DNA of 64,000 nt, taken from NCBI GenBank assembly GCA_013398015.1, contig VZRR01004733.1:62257-126256 (forward strand). Reading direction: 5' to 3'. This DNA is from Oreocharis arfaki. Lineage: Eukaryota; Chordata; Aves; Passeriformes; Paramythiidae. Made by a program: the position numbers and the translations under genes. The notes below the pieces were generated by a model. That model searched no databases. It was not told the DNA's origin and saw only the letters and a program-made list of their open reading frames with translations. Shown piece after piece: positions 11,311 through 24,200 of the stretch (its first letter is position 1; every line of letters starts with the position of its first letter).

Positions 11311-14300
11311 AATTTATATTTTAATTTATATTTATAAAATATATTTTTAAATTTCTTTCTGTTACCATTTTAGCGTCACTCATTAAATATTCCCTTGTTT
11401 GGATGCTACAAATGGTATGCAGGAGAATCCAATTAACTTCCTTTATAATGTACCTTCTTACTTAACTCTGGGTTAAAAGATATGAAGTAATTGTAGTTTA
11501 ATGGTTTCTTTTGTCACTTTCTGGATCCTTTATTTCATTTATATCTCTGTTAAGCTGTGTAGCCATGACTAAACAGTCCAAGTAAAGCTTTACTGTTGAT
11601 TTATGTAGTGTCATTGTAATCTCATTTTTATTCACAGCCCCAATCTTTATGCATCCTGACAAATTGTAAGCTTTTTCTGTTGGCTGCTGGGTATCAAGCA
11701 AATTATTTCCAAAAGCAATCTGTTTTGACACTCAAAGTTTATTAACAAATGGCTATAGCTGATTTAGAACTCAATGATGTGTGTGAACAATTCCAGGTAT
11801 TTCTGCCAGCTTGTTCTCGACTGTATTTGTCAATAGTCAATATTTTTCTATGACATACTTGTTTATCTATCTTCGTGAATACTGTCTCTTCTCTCTGCTC
11901 TTATTTCAAATATTTTTATACCATTTTCAAAATTTCCAATCTTTCTGTTCAATACACCCCGTCTCCTTTTGAAGAGAACTGTGTTGTACAAATTAAACCC
12001 TAGTAGACATTTTAAGAGCATTTTATTAGCCTTTTCTAGTGCTGAATTTTGTCTGTCTCTTTCTTTTCCTTCTACTCATTGTTTTTGATCCTTGGGAGTC
12101 CCTTCACTCTCCCCGCTCCTCAATTTCTAACTATTCATCCAAAAGTCTTCTAAAAACTCTATTATGGATGTTAGTATTCTATATGCAAAGCTGATATATC
12201 AGTTTTGGTAGTAACTAGTGTTTCATGCTATTTAAGTACTAAGGGAAGAATGCAGAGATTTGAACTTACCTTATAAATGTATCTTGTACACCTCTATGCC
12301 CCTCCTGAATGCATCTATTCTTCTAGGTACTGAAGAGCCAGTGGTACTGGAAGTTTGAGGGTAAAGGTTAGTAACTTAGCTAGATGGAATTCTTGTTATC
12401 ATCCAGCTGCACATGAAGCCACTGACTCAGCCACAGAACCCATGGTCTTTCAAATATTAGATTAGCCCTAAATGAAACTTGGAATTTCTCTTCAGAACTC
12501 TTGACAACTGATGGTTTATGGATTGAGACAGAGGGAAATTGCATTTTGATTTTTGTACAAACTTCTGTATTATGGCTGAAGCATATTTTGTTCAGATCTC
12601 AGTATAATTTTATTTTTGAAAGCTATAAAATGAAACAGAAAATGAGTGTTTCATCTGATGGATTTGCAGTTATGCCTTCTGATATTAAAAATGAAAAAAG
12701 AACATATGCAACTGAGACTTTGTTTTCAAGATTTTTTGACAATTTTGTCTGAATGGTGATGTCTATCAGAAAACAATAATCATAAAGATTAATGGTACCC
12801 AGTAATTAGCTTTCCTTCCTTCCATAGGCTAAATTCTGTTAATAAATGGTGTATGTTCGTGAGATATGGTCTACTTTCCTGGGCAGTCCTACTGAGATCT
12901 GAGAAGCTGTTAAAGCAGACAGTGTTGCTTTTTTTTTTTTTTCTCTGAAGAGAGGGCAAAGCGAGAAAACAGCTATTCATCATCCTATGTTTATGCAACA
13001 TATATGTGACTTTATGCACATTGTTATTTACTGTACTGTGATATATCTGCCTCAACAGTAGGTACATGATAGTAGGAGATACCCACTATCTTTCTTCCTT
13101 TATATTATGGTAAATTTCAACGTGTTCTGTGCTTTATCAGTGGGATTTTCACTTCTCATTTTACTTCTTTATGACTTTCCCTACTTGTTCTACTGTTTTC
13201 TTCCCCATATCCTCAATACAGAAGTATCCACAGCCTGCTTGAGAAACAACAGCTTGTGTTGTCACTGGCTGCTATTTTTAATATGCCGTGCTAGTACAGT
13301 ATTTTTGAGCTTTCCTCATCTGAATGATGTAGAAATGTTGACTGAGTTGGATGTTACAATGCTGACAGTATTCTTGCAAGATTAAATGCAAAGAATGTCT
13401 GATTGTAAATGTCAAAGAGATATTCTTGTCTTCATTTTACTTAATCCCTTCCTGTTGTTGAAGGGCAGGGGGCCGTATTGTGCCCCAAGTCACAGTAAGC
13501 ATGTTTGCTATCAGACTTGGGGTGGGGTAGCTTGGCAGCAACAGCTGTCTCTTGGATGTCCAGACTGGGGTAGCCCTTCAGATACAAGTAATTCTGTCGA
13601 TTCTATTACCTACTGAACTGTCCACAGAGTTCCAGAGAATTCTGTTCAAAGGATAGTATTTCAAAGAATTGCTCTTATTTGTTTCAGAAAAAACACGCGT
13701 ATTTGTATGCCTCACTAATATTTGGAAGGACTCCTTCATTGTTTTTTTTTTCTGTTATAAATGCATGATTTTTATGCAAATTGCAAGCTGTGATACCACC
13801 ACTTTAAACTGGGATGGCAGAAATATGCATATTTTGAAACCTCAGAGCTTTTGAAAAAAGATTTTTTTTTTCTCTTGCTGGAAAACAAACTCCTTGGGTC
13901 CTCTCAAGGACTGAGTTTTGTATGATGAAAATAGTGTTGTTTATTCCTCTACTTTCTTAAATACATAATGATTAGTGACTTTTCATCACTTTTTAGAAGA
14001 AACTGAAAGAGAAATTGCTGTTTAAAATGCTGACATCCTAACAAAAATGCCAGTGTGTCTTTAATATTGTTCATAAAAGCAGGATGTTTCGACTAAACAA
14101 TCAAGAGAATGAGTTACAAAACAACAACCTTTGAGTAGCAGAGGTGTCATGCAGATAAATCTCTGTGTTGCTGTGTCTGTATGCATCCCAAAATTTCCCT
14201 TCCACAGTCATCCAGAGCACGCTCTTCAGTAGCATACGGGAATGCAGATTGCCCTTCATATACCTTCATAAGTCATCTTCTCCTCGGGCTGCTTGCCGAA

Positions 14301-17300
14301 GTGCTGTGATTGGGTGGTCATAGAGGGGAACAAAATTTCAACCCCTTTGCAAACACAAGAAAAGGAGGTTGTAGATTTCAAAACCGAGGACCGAGTCTGT
14401 TGAAATGCATGCAACTGTGAAATTTGTACATATTTTGGGAGAGAGGCAGGGAGGGTTAAGAAAAACAAAAATAGCTCAACACCTCAGTGATTCCTACAAA
14501 CATTTAATGGAAATGTTTAACTGTCATTAAGTGATCCATGAGATTTTTATGATGTGATTAATCCTAAAGATGTTAATGCTCTCCAAAGTGAGATCAAGCA
14601 CACCTGTTTTTAGGAGTGCCAAGTCAAGATCTGTTTTCTTTTAAAAATGGGAACAAAAAGTCTGAACTAAGCTTGTGGTGAAGTTCTTTATTTTTTGTAG
14701 GGATTCCTGTTTTCCTTTTTACCTATTTTGCTTTATTTTGAGGGCGGGTGGGTGTCCGTTTATCTTCTGCATGGACTACTTCCTTTAGTACAGCACGCAA
14801 ATCTCAGAACATCTTAGGCCCCAGAAGGATGAGAGAGAGTGGTTTTGTGTAGGCCCAGGAAATAAGCAACCTTCATTTTATGAAAGTTTAAGCTGAAGTT
14901 TGGTAAGAGTACCATGAAGCCCTGCTTTCATGGTAGAATGGAGGCTGTATAACTCACCAGAGCCTGCCCAGGCCTTTGGTGACTTTGCAGAGTTCCCATG
15001 GATGAGGGGAATTAAGCACAAACTGAGCCCCTTTTTGCTGCTCTGTTCAGACGTGAGCCAGATGAAGGCAGAATTCCTGTATTCACTCTGCCATGTGCAT
15101 TGTCACACATTGTGCTGGCATATTGGATTTGCTATGAGATGCATTACAACGTTTTCTAGGGCCAGTAAATTGAGTTATACGACTGTAAGTATTTTACCTA
15201 ACATGTTAATGCACTTAACGAAGCGCAGATAATCGTGCTGCTCAATTTATAAGAATTGTCAAACCTCATAATTAATTCCATTATATTTTGGTATTTTATG
15301 GATTAAATCCTTTCAAAGCTTATTCAGGAAGTAGAAATATTAATATTCTTTTATTAAAATATTTTAATTAGTTAATGTTTTTAATTTTTTTTCACAGAAT
15401 CATTAGTTTTGTAAACTATAATGCCCCTTTCACGGAAGTGAAACGTTAGAGCCAACCTGAAGATATTATTTCTGTTGCTAAAATGCATGCAAAATATGTG
15501 GTTTTTTTTTTTTTCCTTTTCCTCCAGTTATTTGCGAAGAATTTGGTTTAATAATTAAAAAGTAACCTATGGAATGGTATTGGTGGCATAAGTTTTTACA
15601 GGTTTAGTTATTGCCTTTGAATTGTAGTTAATGCACATTTTGCTATTCAATCCTTTAATTGCTTTGATATTTTAATTAATCATATGTACGTGAGTTGGCA
15701 GTGATGACTGTGCAGAGGCTTTTAAAGCCATGGATTTTTGAGGATGCTTTTCTTCCTATGTGGACCTTGGTAGAGTCTAAATACAAGGTTCCTGGGGAGA
15801 GGAAGATTTCAAGTGGTGGCAAGTGTTCAACTGAGATGTAGAATGACTTTTCAAGGAGAGAGCAATGGTAATGGCCAGTTTTCACGATAATATCCAAGAA
15901 ACTGTAAGTTACATTAAGTAAGGCCAATTTAACTGGAGTTATCTTTCTTTGTCTTTCTGTGATAAACAATTTCAAAGGAGACAGGTTTTTGGAAAAGGAC
16001 ATTTGGATGTGTTCAGGAAATGTGTTAGTGATGGAAGAGCATTAGTTCCCATATGTACACTTGCCACAGGCACTGAAAGCTTGTGACAAGCCCCTCCGGG
16101 CTATCTACACCTCAGGTGCCTCTCAGGAGAAATGGTGAAAGGCATTCAAGGACTTCTATGCTGGCTAGACAGTCACTTTCTGTTTCCTTCTAAATAACTC
16201 TTTCTGCTTATTTGTTATTTCACTTGTTATACGGGCATAGAAAACCTTGTGTAAGGAAAAGACTATGTACAGGCTTAAGTGCTAAAATACATCTGGTTCA
16301 AATGCTTTTTTCCCCCTAGTCCAATTACAGAATTTACACAGAAGAAAAGAGGGCAAATGGAAAATGAAAGAAGGGAAAGAAAGAACATAAAGAGAAAAAA
16401 TTCTTAGTGGATGTCTTCTATTATCTGTTATCAGCTTTGAGATCACATTATTTTCAGTCTCATAAAGTGCTTAACAAAATACGGTTATGTTTTGTTAGGC
16501 AGTGATATTCTAGGCAGTGTAATGTATTGCTGAACGGGGAAGTAAGCCCCTGAATTCTGCCCAGTTTGGTTTAATTTATGCACAGGAAGGGAAGGAAAAC
16601 GAAACAAGTTTCAAGAGTGGACCTGAGCAGTTTATTAAAAGGACTGTTCAATGCATTTGCTTGAGACAGAGCAGAATCTGACACAGAAACCCGGATGATC
16701 CTTTTGCACGCTCTCTTTGTCTTAGGATTTGCTCAGGCTCAGGGGCAGAACAGTTGTACATGCTCAAAGCTTGAAGGCTGAGCTTGGGTTCTATCTGCCC
16801 TATCAAATCATCCTTTCTTGCTCAAGCAGTTTATCAGTTCTTTAGGGTGGTATTTTGATTGATGACTCTGTAATTTTATTCCATTTTAAATGGATTTATT
16901 CAAATGAAACACAAGTCTTGAGTAAATGGTTTTTTTGGTGGTACACAAAATCCGTATGCTTGACCTCACTCTGTCTTAAATAACAGAAATGAAATACATC
17001 CACAACTATTTTTTTCACTCTAGTTCTGAGATATGATTTTTCAATCCAATTAAAAATGTGGACCTTTTAGCTTGGAGAGTGTATTTTTTACTAAATCGTG
17101 GTTTCAATTAGAAAAGTTTGCTGTTGAAGCAGTTGCAGCCTTATGGATTATAGGGCATATCAGATGTGACAGTTTTTTTAAAAAATTCTGGTTAATTAAT
17201 TAAAAAACCCCATAAAACAATCAAAAGGTTAATGCAATACCTAACATTCACCTGTGCAACTGAGCTCAAATCTTAGTTATTCGTGCAAAAGCTCCTTTGC

Positions 17301-18150
17301 TGTCTCCAAATGAGATGTACCCAGTGTTGCGAGATCTTCTTAATTCACCATTTAGTAGACTATGCCATGTGCAGTTGAGATCATGGTGAGACAGTTTACA
17401 CAGTGCAGTTGCCTTTGCTTACCCAACATTATTAATTCTTTGCTTCTACAGTGGGTGAATTTCCAACCATTCTAATTCATTCCTTTCTGTACATGTGAAT
17501 AAATAGTTTTTAGACAATTAACAATTGAAATAAGCCGGACGCCACTAAAAGATAGCATGATGAGATAGCAAGATTAGCCTCAGCCCTTCTCCGATTAATT
17601 TGCTCCACCAACATTTTATTACTGAAATCATTGTTCACTGCTAACCAGATAATAAAATAAAGCAATCATTCTATCACAGAGGCAGTGTGAGGGGCTGGAG
17701 GGCAAAAACCTGTAATTTTTCTATTAAAGTAATCCTAATACCACTGAATCTGTAGGAATAAGGTAATGGATAGGACAAAAAAAATATTAAATGGTATCTA
17801 TTAATCTCTTTTGCATTTAATATAAATTAATTATAAAATTTAGTATTAGGTTTAATCTCTTGATTTTTTTATCCATGTTATGCATCAAGAGGAACACAGT
17901 TATGAAGTAAAACAAGTTTTGGAAGGATGAAACAAACCTTGTATTTTTCCATTTCAGACTTATGAAAAGATAAGAAGTAAAGGTATCTTGTGGACTTGCA
18001 CCATTTTAATGCATTAAACTAGTTGCCAGAAAATAGATACTTTTTGATTTAGTTTTAGATGCAGCATCCTGTGCTGTTTTTTCCAATAGGTGAGTGTTTC
18101 CTGCTTTTTCAGCTTTTGTTATTGATTTGTGTTGAGTTGCAGAACTCAGG
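11311..18150. other. Unannotated intronic sequence
   Basis: Mostly AT-rich intron. T-runs occur near 12929-12942 and 15502-15514. The stretch 16.54-16.82 kb is somewhat GC-richer but I cannot match it to a repeat family. 17.5-17.69 kb is noted separately as possibly conserved. No gene supported. Confidence 0.5.
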
Positions 18151-18214
18151 GTATGTGTATATGTATATGTATATACATACACAAATATGTACATATGTGT
18201 ATGTACATATTTGT
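18151..18214. repeat. TG/TA/CA microsatellite containing a perfect hairpin
   Basis: A 64-bp alternating pyrimidine-purine tract. Positions 18181-18195 (ACAAATATGTACATA) and 18200-18214 are exact reverse complements separated by TGTG. A second perfect 14-bp palindrome, TATGTATATACATA, sits at 18166-18179. Confidence 0.95.
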
Positions 18215-21200
18215 AGTGGCAGTGGGGAGTTGAATGAGTGGTGCTGATATAAAAGTAGAGACAGAGATCAAAGTCCCAAAGCTGATGGCAGAGTTCTGGG
18301 TGAAATGAAAGCATCACAGATCCTATATGCTACCACAGTATCTTTGTGGTGGGGAAAAAAGCTTTAACTTCTCATAAATTGCTCATGACAGCCTTTCTGA
18401 TTAAGATAGTGGGGAAAAGGGAAAACAAGAGATGCAGTTGCTTGATGGTAAAGAAGAATTAAGGATGAAAAATAGATAATTAATTCTGTAGTATGACATG
18501 AGTTTGGAGTCCCAGATGGCCTTCCAGCTGTCATTTTTTTCCAATTTAACTCTTAGATATCCAAATTCATTCCTTTTAAAGTTCCTGCTTGAGGCTTCTG
18601 GTTGCAAGCATGCCATGTCCTCAACACTTCAAAAATCCTCAGAGAAGTCTGAAATAGTGGCTGTGATCAGGAGTTTGATTTACATAATTTGATGCTGTGG
18701 TCCTCTGTGGGGTAACTCTAGCACCAGTGGATGCTGTTTTTTGGAGATATGTGAATGACCTTCCCAGGCTGAATGAATCAGAGCCTACCTGTTTGGGAGG
18801 GTGCCTTTACCTATAGGGTTGCACACATGCACATTCACAGAGGTGCAAAACCTAAAAATTATTTTGGGAAATTAGTTCAAGTGATGCCTTTTAATTTGGA
18901 ATCTCTAAGATTGAGACTAGCAGGGTAGTTGGTTGTGTGGATTGTGACCCACAATCTCAGATATACAAACAGAAAAACAGTATCTGTAAATTCAGAACCT
19001 TATCTGGCAGAAAATAAAATGAAAGAATATGAACCTACAAACTTATTTATTTTCTCATAGCATGCCTTAAAAAAAGTTGCTGTTTAAAAAGGATTTCCAC
19101 TATGAACAAAGTATTTTCCCTACTTAAATGAAAAACTGACATTTGATTCAAATTGGAGTGGTTTTAGATTTATATATGTTAACAGAAAGGGATCAATGGT
19201 CTGCTGCAGGAGGGAGATGTAGTAGGATAATGACATCTTCCTCTGCATTTTTCTATTGACTGCCTAAACTCTTCAGAGAGTCAATTTAAGTGGACGGAGA
19301 AGTCCCCATTTGGGTCCAGATACGTAAAATTTCAGTCAGACAGTGCCTAACTTGATCATCCCATTAACAGGGTTGTATTTCATTCCACGTGTGTTCTGTG
19401 ACAGTAGAAGAACTATTAGAGGAAGGAAATCAGAGTGTTTTGAGCAATCCTTGATTTAATATTATAAAATGTGGACACCGGTTCATTTAAGGGATGTGGT
19501 AGCAAATGCCTAAATTTTTCTTGTAAAAGTAGTCAGTGAAATTTAATTATGACTAAAGTAATTATCTAGAATTCACAAAACATAAGAGCCTTAATGCACC
19601 TGAATGGGGTCTAATAAAAGGGCCAGAAAGCTCAGGTCTCTGTCTGTGGCAAAGGCATTTTGCTGAAAAAACTTCCTAGGAACGGGATGTATGTAGAAGA
19701 TGATTCACCAGCATTTCCTAGACCATGAAGTGTAGTTGGGCCATTTTATTTAATAGCCATTTGATCAATCCACGCTCCCTGAATTTATTCATTTTTTGTA
19801 GGAGATTGAGAGCATATAAAAGGCTTTGAGATTTTCTAAGCTGCAAACATCTCTGGTTCTAAAATTAAGGAACAAAGAGTTTTGATGAGCAGGGGCATAA
19901 TGTAGTCTTGTCAACTATGGGTTTATATTTTATGGTTGAATTGGGTGAGAACTTTCTATTAAAGTTTTATCTGTTGTTGGAGCATTTGAAGTGACTCTGT
20001 CCTGTGTGGATGCTATGGTGTCTACCCAAAGCTGAAATTAGCCTTTCCCCAAGGGAGACCACCTAACCGAATCTTGTCTCTAATCAGCCTTGTGCTTTCA
20101 CAAAAGATGAATGTACTTAATAAGCTTTTGGACTACTGTCTCTCTGTCAAATTGGGCAAAACTGTGAAAAATCTGGTAGATTATGTAATATGCCAGAAAA
20201 GGGGTACATTGAGCCACACAGAATATCATAGCCTTATTGTATAAATTTTGTTTCTTTAGGAAACAAACAAACAAGAAAAAATCTGGAATGTGCAAAGCAT
20301 GTTGATAATGCGGTCAAAACTCAGTTTGGGGTTTTAAATGAATGGCCTCTTATTTAACCTCTGAAATTAGAGTTCTAGCAGTAAATACTGTTTTTTTTCT
20401 TCTTAGTAATTATTGGAAATAAAAAGAGGAAAAAAGTCTTTTCCCAAAATTATCTGCCTCCTTGTCCTCTCCCTCCTGCCCAAGAGAAAAATAAAAGCAT
20501 CAAATGAAGGCTTTTATTTATTGAGAATTTATACATTGTTTATAAGACGCCGTCAGTGCCTACAACTTTCATGCATGGCAATATTTACCTTCATATAGTA
20601 TTTGTGGCATTCAGAACTCAGTGTGGCATACTGTAAATATCGCAGCAACTGTAAGTACTGTGTGTAGTAAATGTCAAGATTTTAATCGCACCTAAGCCAT
20701 AGGCTTCTTATTGCTTGTTTGGAGGAAGCATGTAATGAGCATCTCCCCAGGACATTACGTGATGAAGGGATTCATCAGCATCAACATAGTTTACGTGATA
20801 CTGCTCTATGAGTGGAGTGGTTAGTGTGTAGCTTTAGGCTGTAAAAACAGAACCTGAGAAAAGGAAAAAGGAGAAATGTGTTTCTGTGATAGTATCTTTC
20901 CTAGATACACAGCAATTTAATATCACCACAGTTAAATAAATTGTCAGTGACATAATGTGGTTTTTGCCTAGGTGCTGCCTAACCTTTGCAGGATATAAAG
21001 ATATAAATAAAGAGGCCATTGTCAAAGACTGCAGCTGGAAACAAATAGTGAAGGAATTTAACTCTCTGTACTATTTTCAGCTGGTTTAAGAGTGTTTTCT
21101 TCAACTGTGAACAGAAATTAGTTCTTGATATGCAAGTCTGACTCAGTCCCTCACAGTTATGACATTTGTGGACATTTTCCACAAATATGTAGACAGCTAA

Positions 21201-24200
21201 GACCTGCCTGAGGAATTGGCTGATTTGGACTAGGGCAGGTGAAAGATCTCAGCGATGTACTAAGCACGAGCTTCCACATGAGCTCGTCCACTGTAGTTAT
21301 TGCTGCCCAAGATGCATCCATTGCAGGGGTGTGCTTGAGGTGGAGTTACAGCAGGTTCGATGTTATCTTCTTCCTCTGGCACCAGAGATTAGAAGAGAAA
21401 ACACTCTTTTATCTGAGTTGTTTTTATATTTTACCCTCCTCTGACTTTTCCTTAATTCTCCAGCACCAGGGAGTGTAATGGTTTTCTTCTGGACTGATCT
21501 TGTCTTATGCAAATATTCATTGATGGGCTGAAGTGCTTAACCCTCTTCTACTTCACCTTTGCCCAGGATGTGCTGTCCAGTGTTCCCGTGGTAGCAGTTC
21601 ATACACATAGCTTCAGCTCCTCCAAAGCAAGATACTGAGTGTTGAGCTGTGGACCACCAGTGTGTTTTGTTGTGTTTGCTCCTTGCTGTGTCACAACATA
21701 GGGAGAAAGAGCTGGCTCTTCTCCCTCAAGGGTGTTTCTCTCCCTGCATATATCTCCCAGTTATGTGAATAGAGAGCTGCAGGTTAGCTCTGGATATACA
21801 AAAACCCCAGATCTGAACCTCAGCACAAAGATGCTCTAGGAAGCAAATTTACTACTGCGCTGTTGAAAAAATTTTCTCTGTAAGCTCTCAAGCCCTGCCA
21901 TTGGGTTTTAGGTATTAACCCCAGGGGCAAGATTGCTCTGTAAGCATTTTATATTCTGTTGCATTATGTGAATTACTGTAATGCTTGGCTGGTATTTCTT
22001 CAGCTTCCTGGTTTTTTAAAGTTTTTGGAGACAGGCCTTAAACTTTTGGTTGTTATTGAATGAGGGCCCAAAATGATGTTCAGTGTATCTGTTGCCAGAC
22101 AGTTTGCTGTCACTGGGAATGGGCTTGAGAACCCATCCAATTCCATCTAATACCATGTTCCTGTGCACTCGGGCGTAGTGTCCTCTGAATGACAGAGAGT
22201 TATAGCAAAGCTGTTCTTTTCTAGGCAAGCAGAGATTTTCCAGCTTTGTTAGGATTTCTCAGGAGAATTAGTCTGTTATAGGTGAATAAAGAAATACTTA
22301 TGTTAGTCATATTCTCAAGTTAGTGTTTTATGAGATTTTTCATAACATTTAAGTGATATTACTCCTTTTCCAGAGCTCTTAATTGCATTATACATCATCT
22401 GACTGCGTAGAAAAAATTATGCTGAAATCTGGAAATGGATGAAATGAATGCTTGGATTAATCCCATAGCACAATATTTTGTTCTAGAAAGAAAAGAACAT
22501 CTTTAATTCTTTACATCTTAAGAGAAGAGGAAAAGCTGTTTTGGATTTACATCCGTTACGATTCTGCCCCAGTGACTTCAGCACATTGCATTGTGTTAGG
22601 CACTCATGTTCAATTATGGAAATGATGCTTTAGAAGAAGATCTTTTTAATAAAATGCATAGAAGTTAGGAAGGAAACGGGCTGATGATCACTTTTAGGTG
22701 ACAGATGGAGGCAGAACAAACAATTCAGAAGTAACATTATGGTGTTCTGTGGGTTACAGTTGGAATCTGGGTCATAGACAGACTGCCTAATATATATATT
22801 TGAATAGGCTTTGCAAGAACTTCTTGCTGTTGACCACATCAGGATCCCAAGGCCTGACAGCACAGAGGAAATTGGCCAGATAACTTGGGTATGTCTGTCT
22901 CAGTTCTTTGTAGACCAGCAAGTGTATCCTGCTTTTCAGAAGCTAGTAGATAACAGAGCTGCAGTATAAAAGTAGGTACTGTTTAGTTTTAATGCTCGTC
23001 TGTCTGGGCGATTTTTTCAGAGAAATTACTCTGGTAGTGTGAAGAGCAAGAGATACAGTGTACTCTTGTGCTGCCCCAAACTAGATACAAGCACCTCTAA
23101 TAGTCACTCTCTAGAAAGCAACGTGTGGTCAAAAGGGCCTTCTGAGCCTTATTAAAATGAGAGGAGAAAATAGGTGTCTAAAACCCTTTCTCAGCTCGGT
23201 ATGATGGGATCTGAGCATGGCATTGAGTTAAAAGGCACATCCTGTAACTGCCTCTTAAAGGCAGCATGGCAAATGTTAATAATGATATCCCATGACTTGA
23301 TAGCTGCAGAAGAGCAGGCATGTGACATTCATTTTCCTTCCTGCACAGGCACATGATATTATGTGCAGAATCCCCTATTGCTTTCTTGGGGATTGTGACC
23401 TCTTGCTGACAGCAAGAATGACCTAACTCAACACTGGAGTTTAGGATATCTGACGTAATAAAATAGGCCATACCGGAAAATTTTCCCTCAAAGCTTGTTG
23501 AAAATAATCTGTTCCACCTGCCTGTTGAAACTCTGATGCTCTGATATTTTCAGTTAGAAAAACTCGTTTTCAATCTGCCTGTCAAGAAATATTAATGAAA
23601 AATAATTGGATACACCAGTTTTGAAACATGAGTCTAAGAACTGCACACTAATTGTGTCAGTATTCAAGCATAAGAGGAGACAAAATTAATTGAATAAATG
23701 GTTCATCATTAATTACTGCCATTTCATGGGCACTCAGAGTATGACAGAGATGTACAAACCTTTGCCCAAAAATAAAAAAGAATGTGTTCCTGATGATTGC
23801 ATGAATATTAGGTGCAGGCCTCATCAGCAATGCAGTAGTAACATTTATTTTTATGAGGAGTTTGTTATTGGCCTTTTTTCAATCTAAAACTCACAGTTAT
23901 TCTCTGAAGTCAATGATCTCTTTTGCCTCACCCAACCTAATTTGGTTTCTTCTAATGTGCCCACCTGTTCTTTCAAATTCTGTCTTTACACATTTCTGCA
24001 CATCTGTGAGGAGTTCGTGCCTTCAGAACCAAGGCAGTGTAGCTGAATGTACTATCTTTTTTGTGGATGTGGGAGAGGAAATGGGTTTTGCAGGATGGGA
24101 TACTAACATTGTGCATCCAACATTACAAAACAAAAGTTATCTTTTTAGAATAACATTATTGCAACATTATCTGTGGCTTTGTAGAGATTAATTTATTTAC

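Noticed and set aside
18006..18317. 103-residue minus ORF rich in Tyr/Thr/His
   Set aside because: Its composition comes from translating the TG/TA/CA microsatellite.
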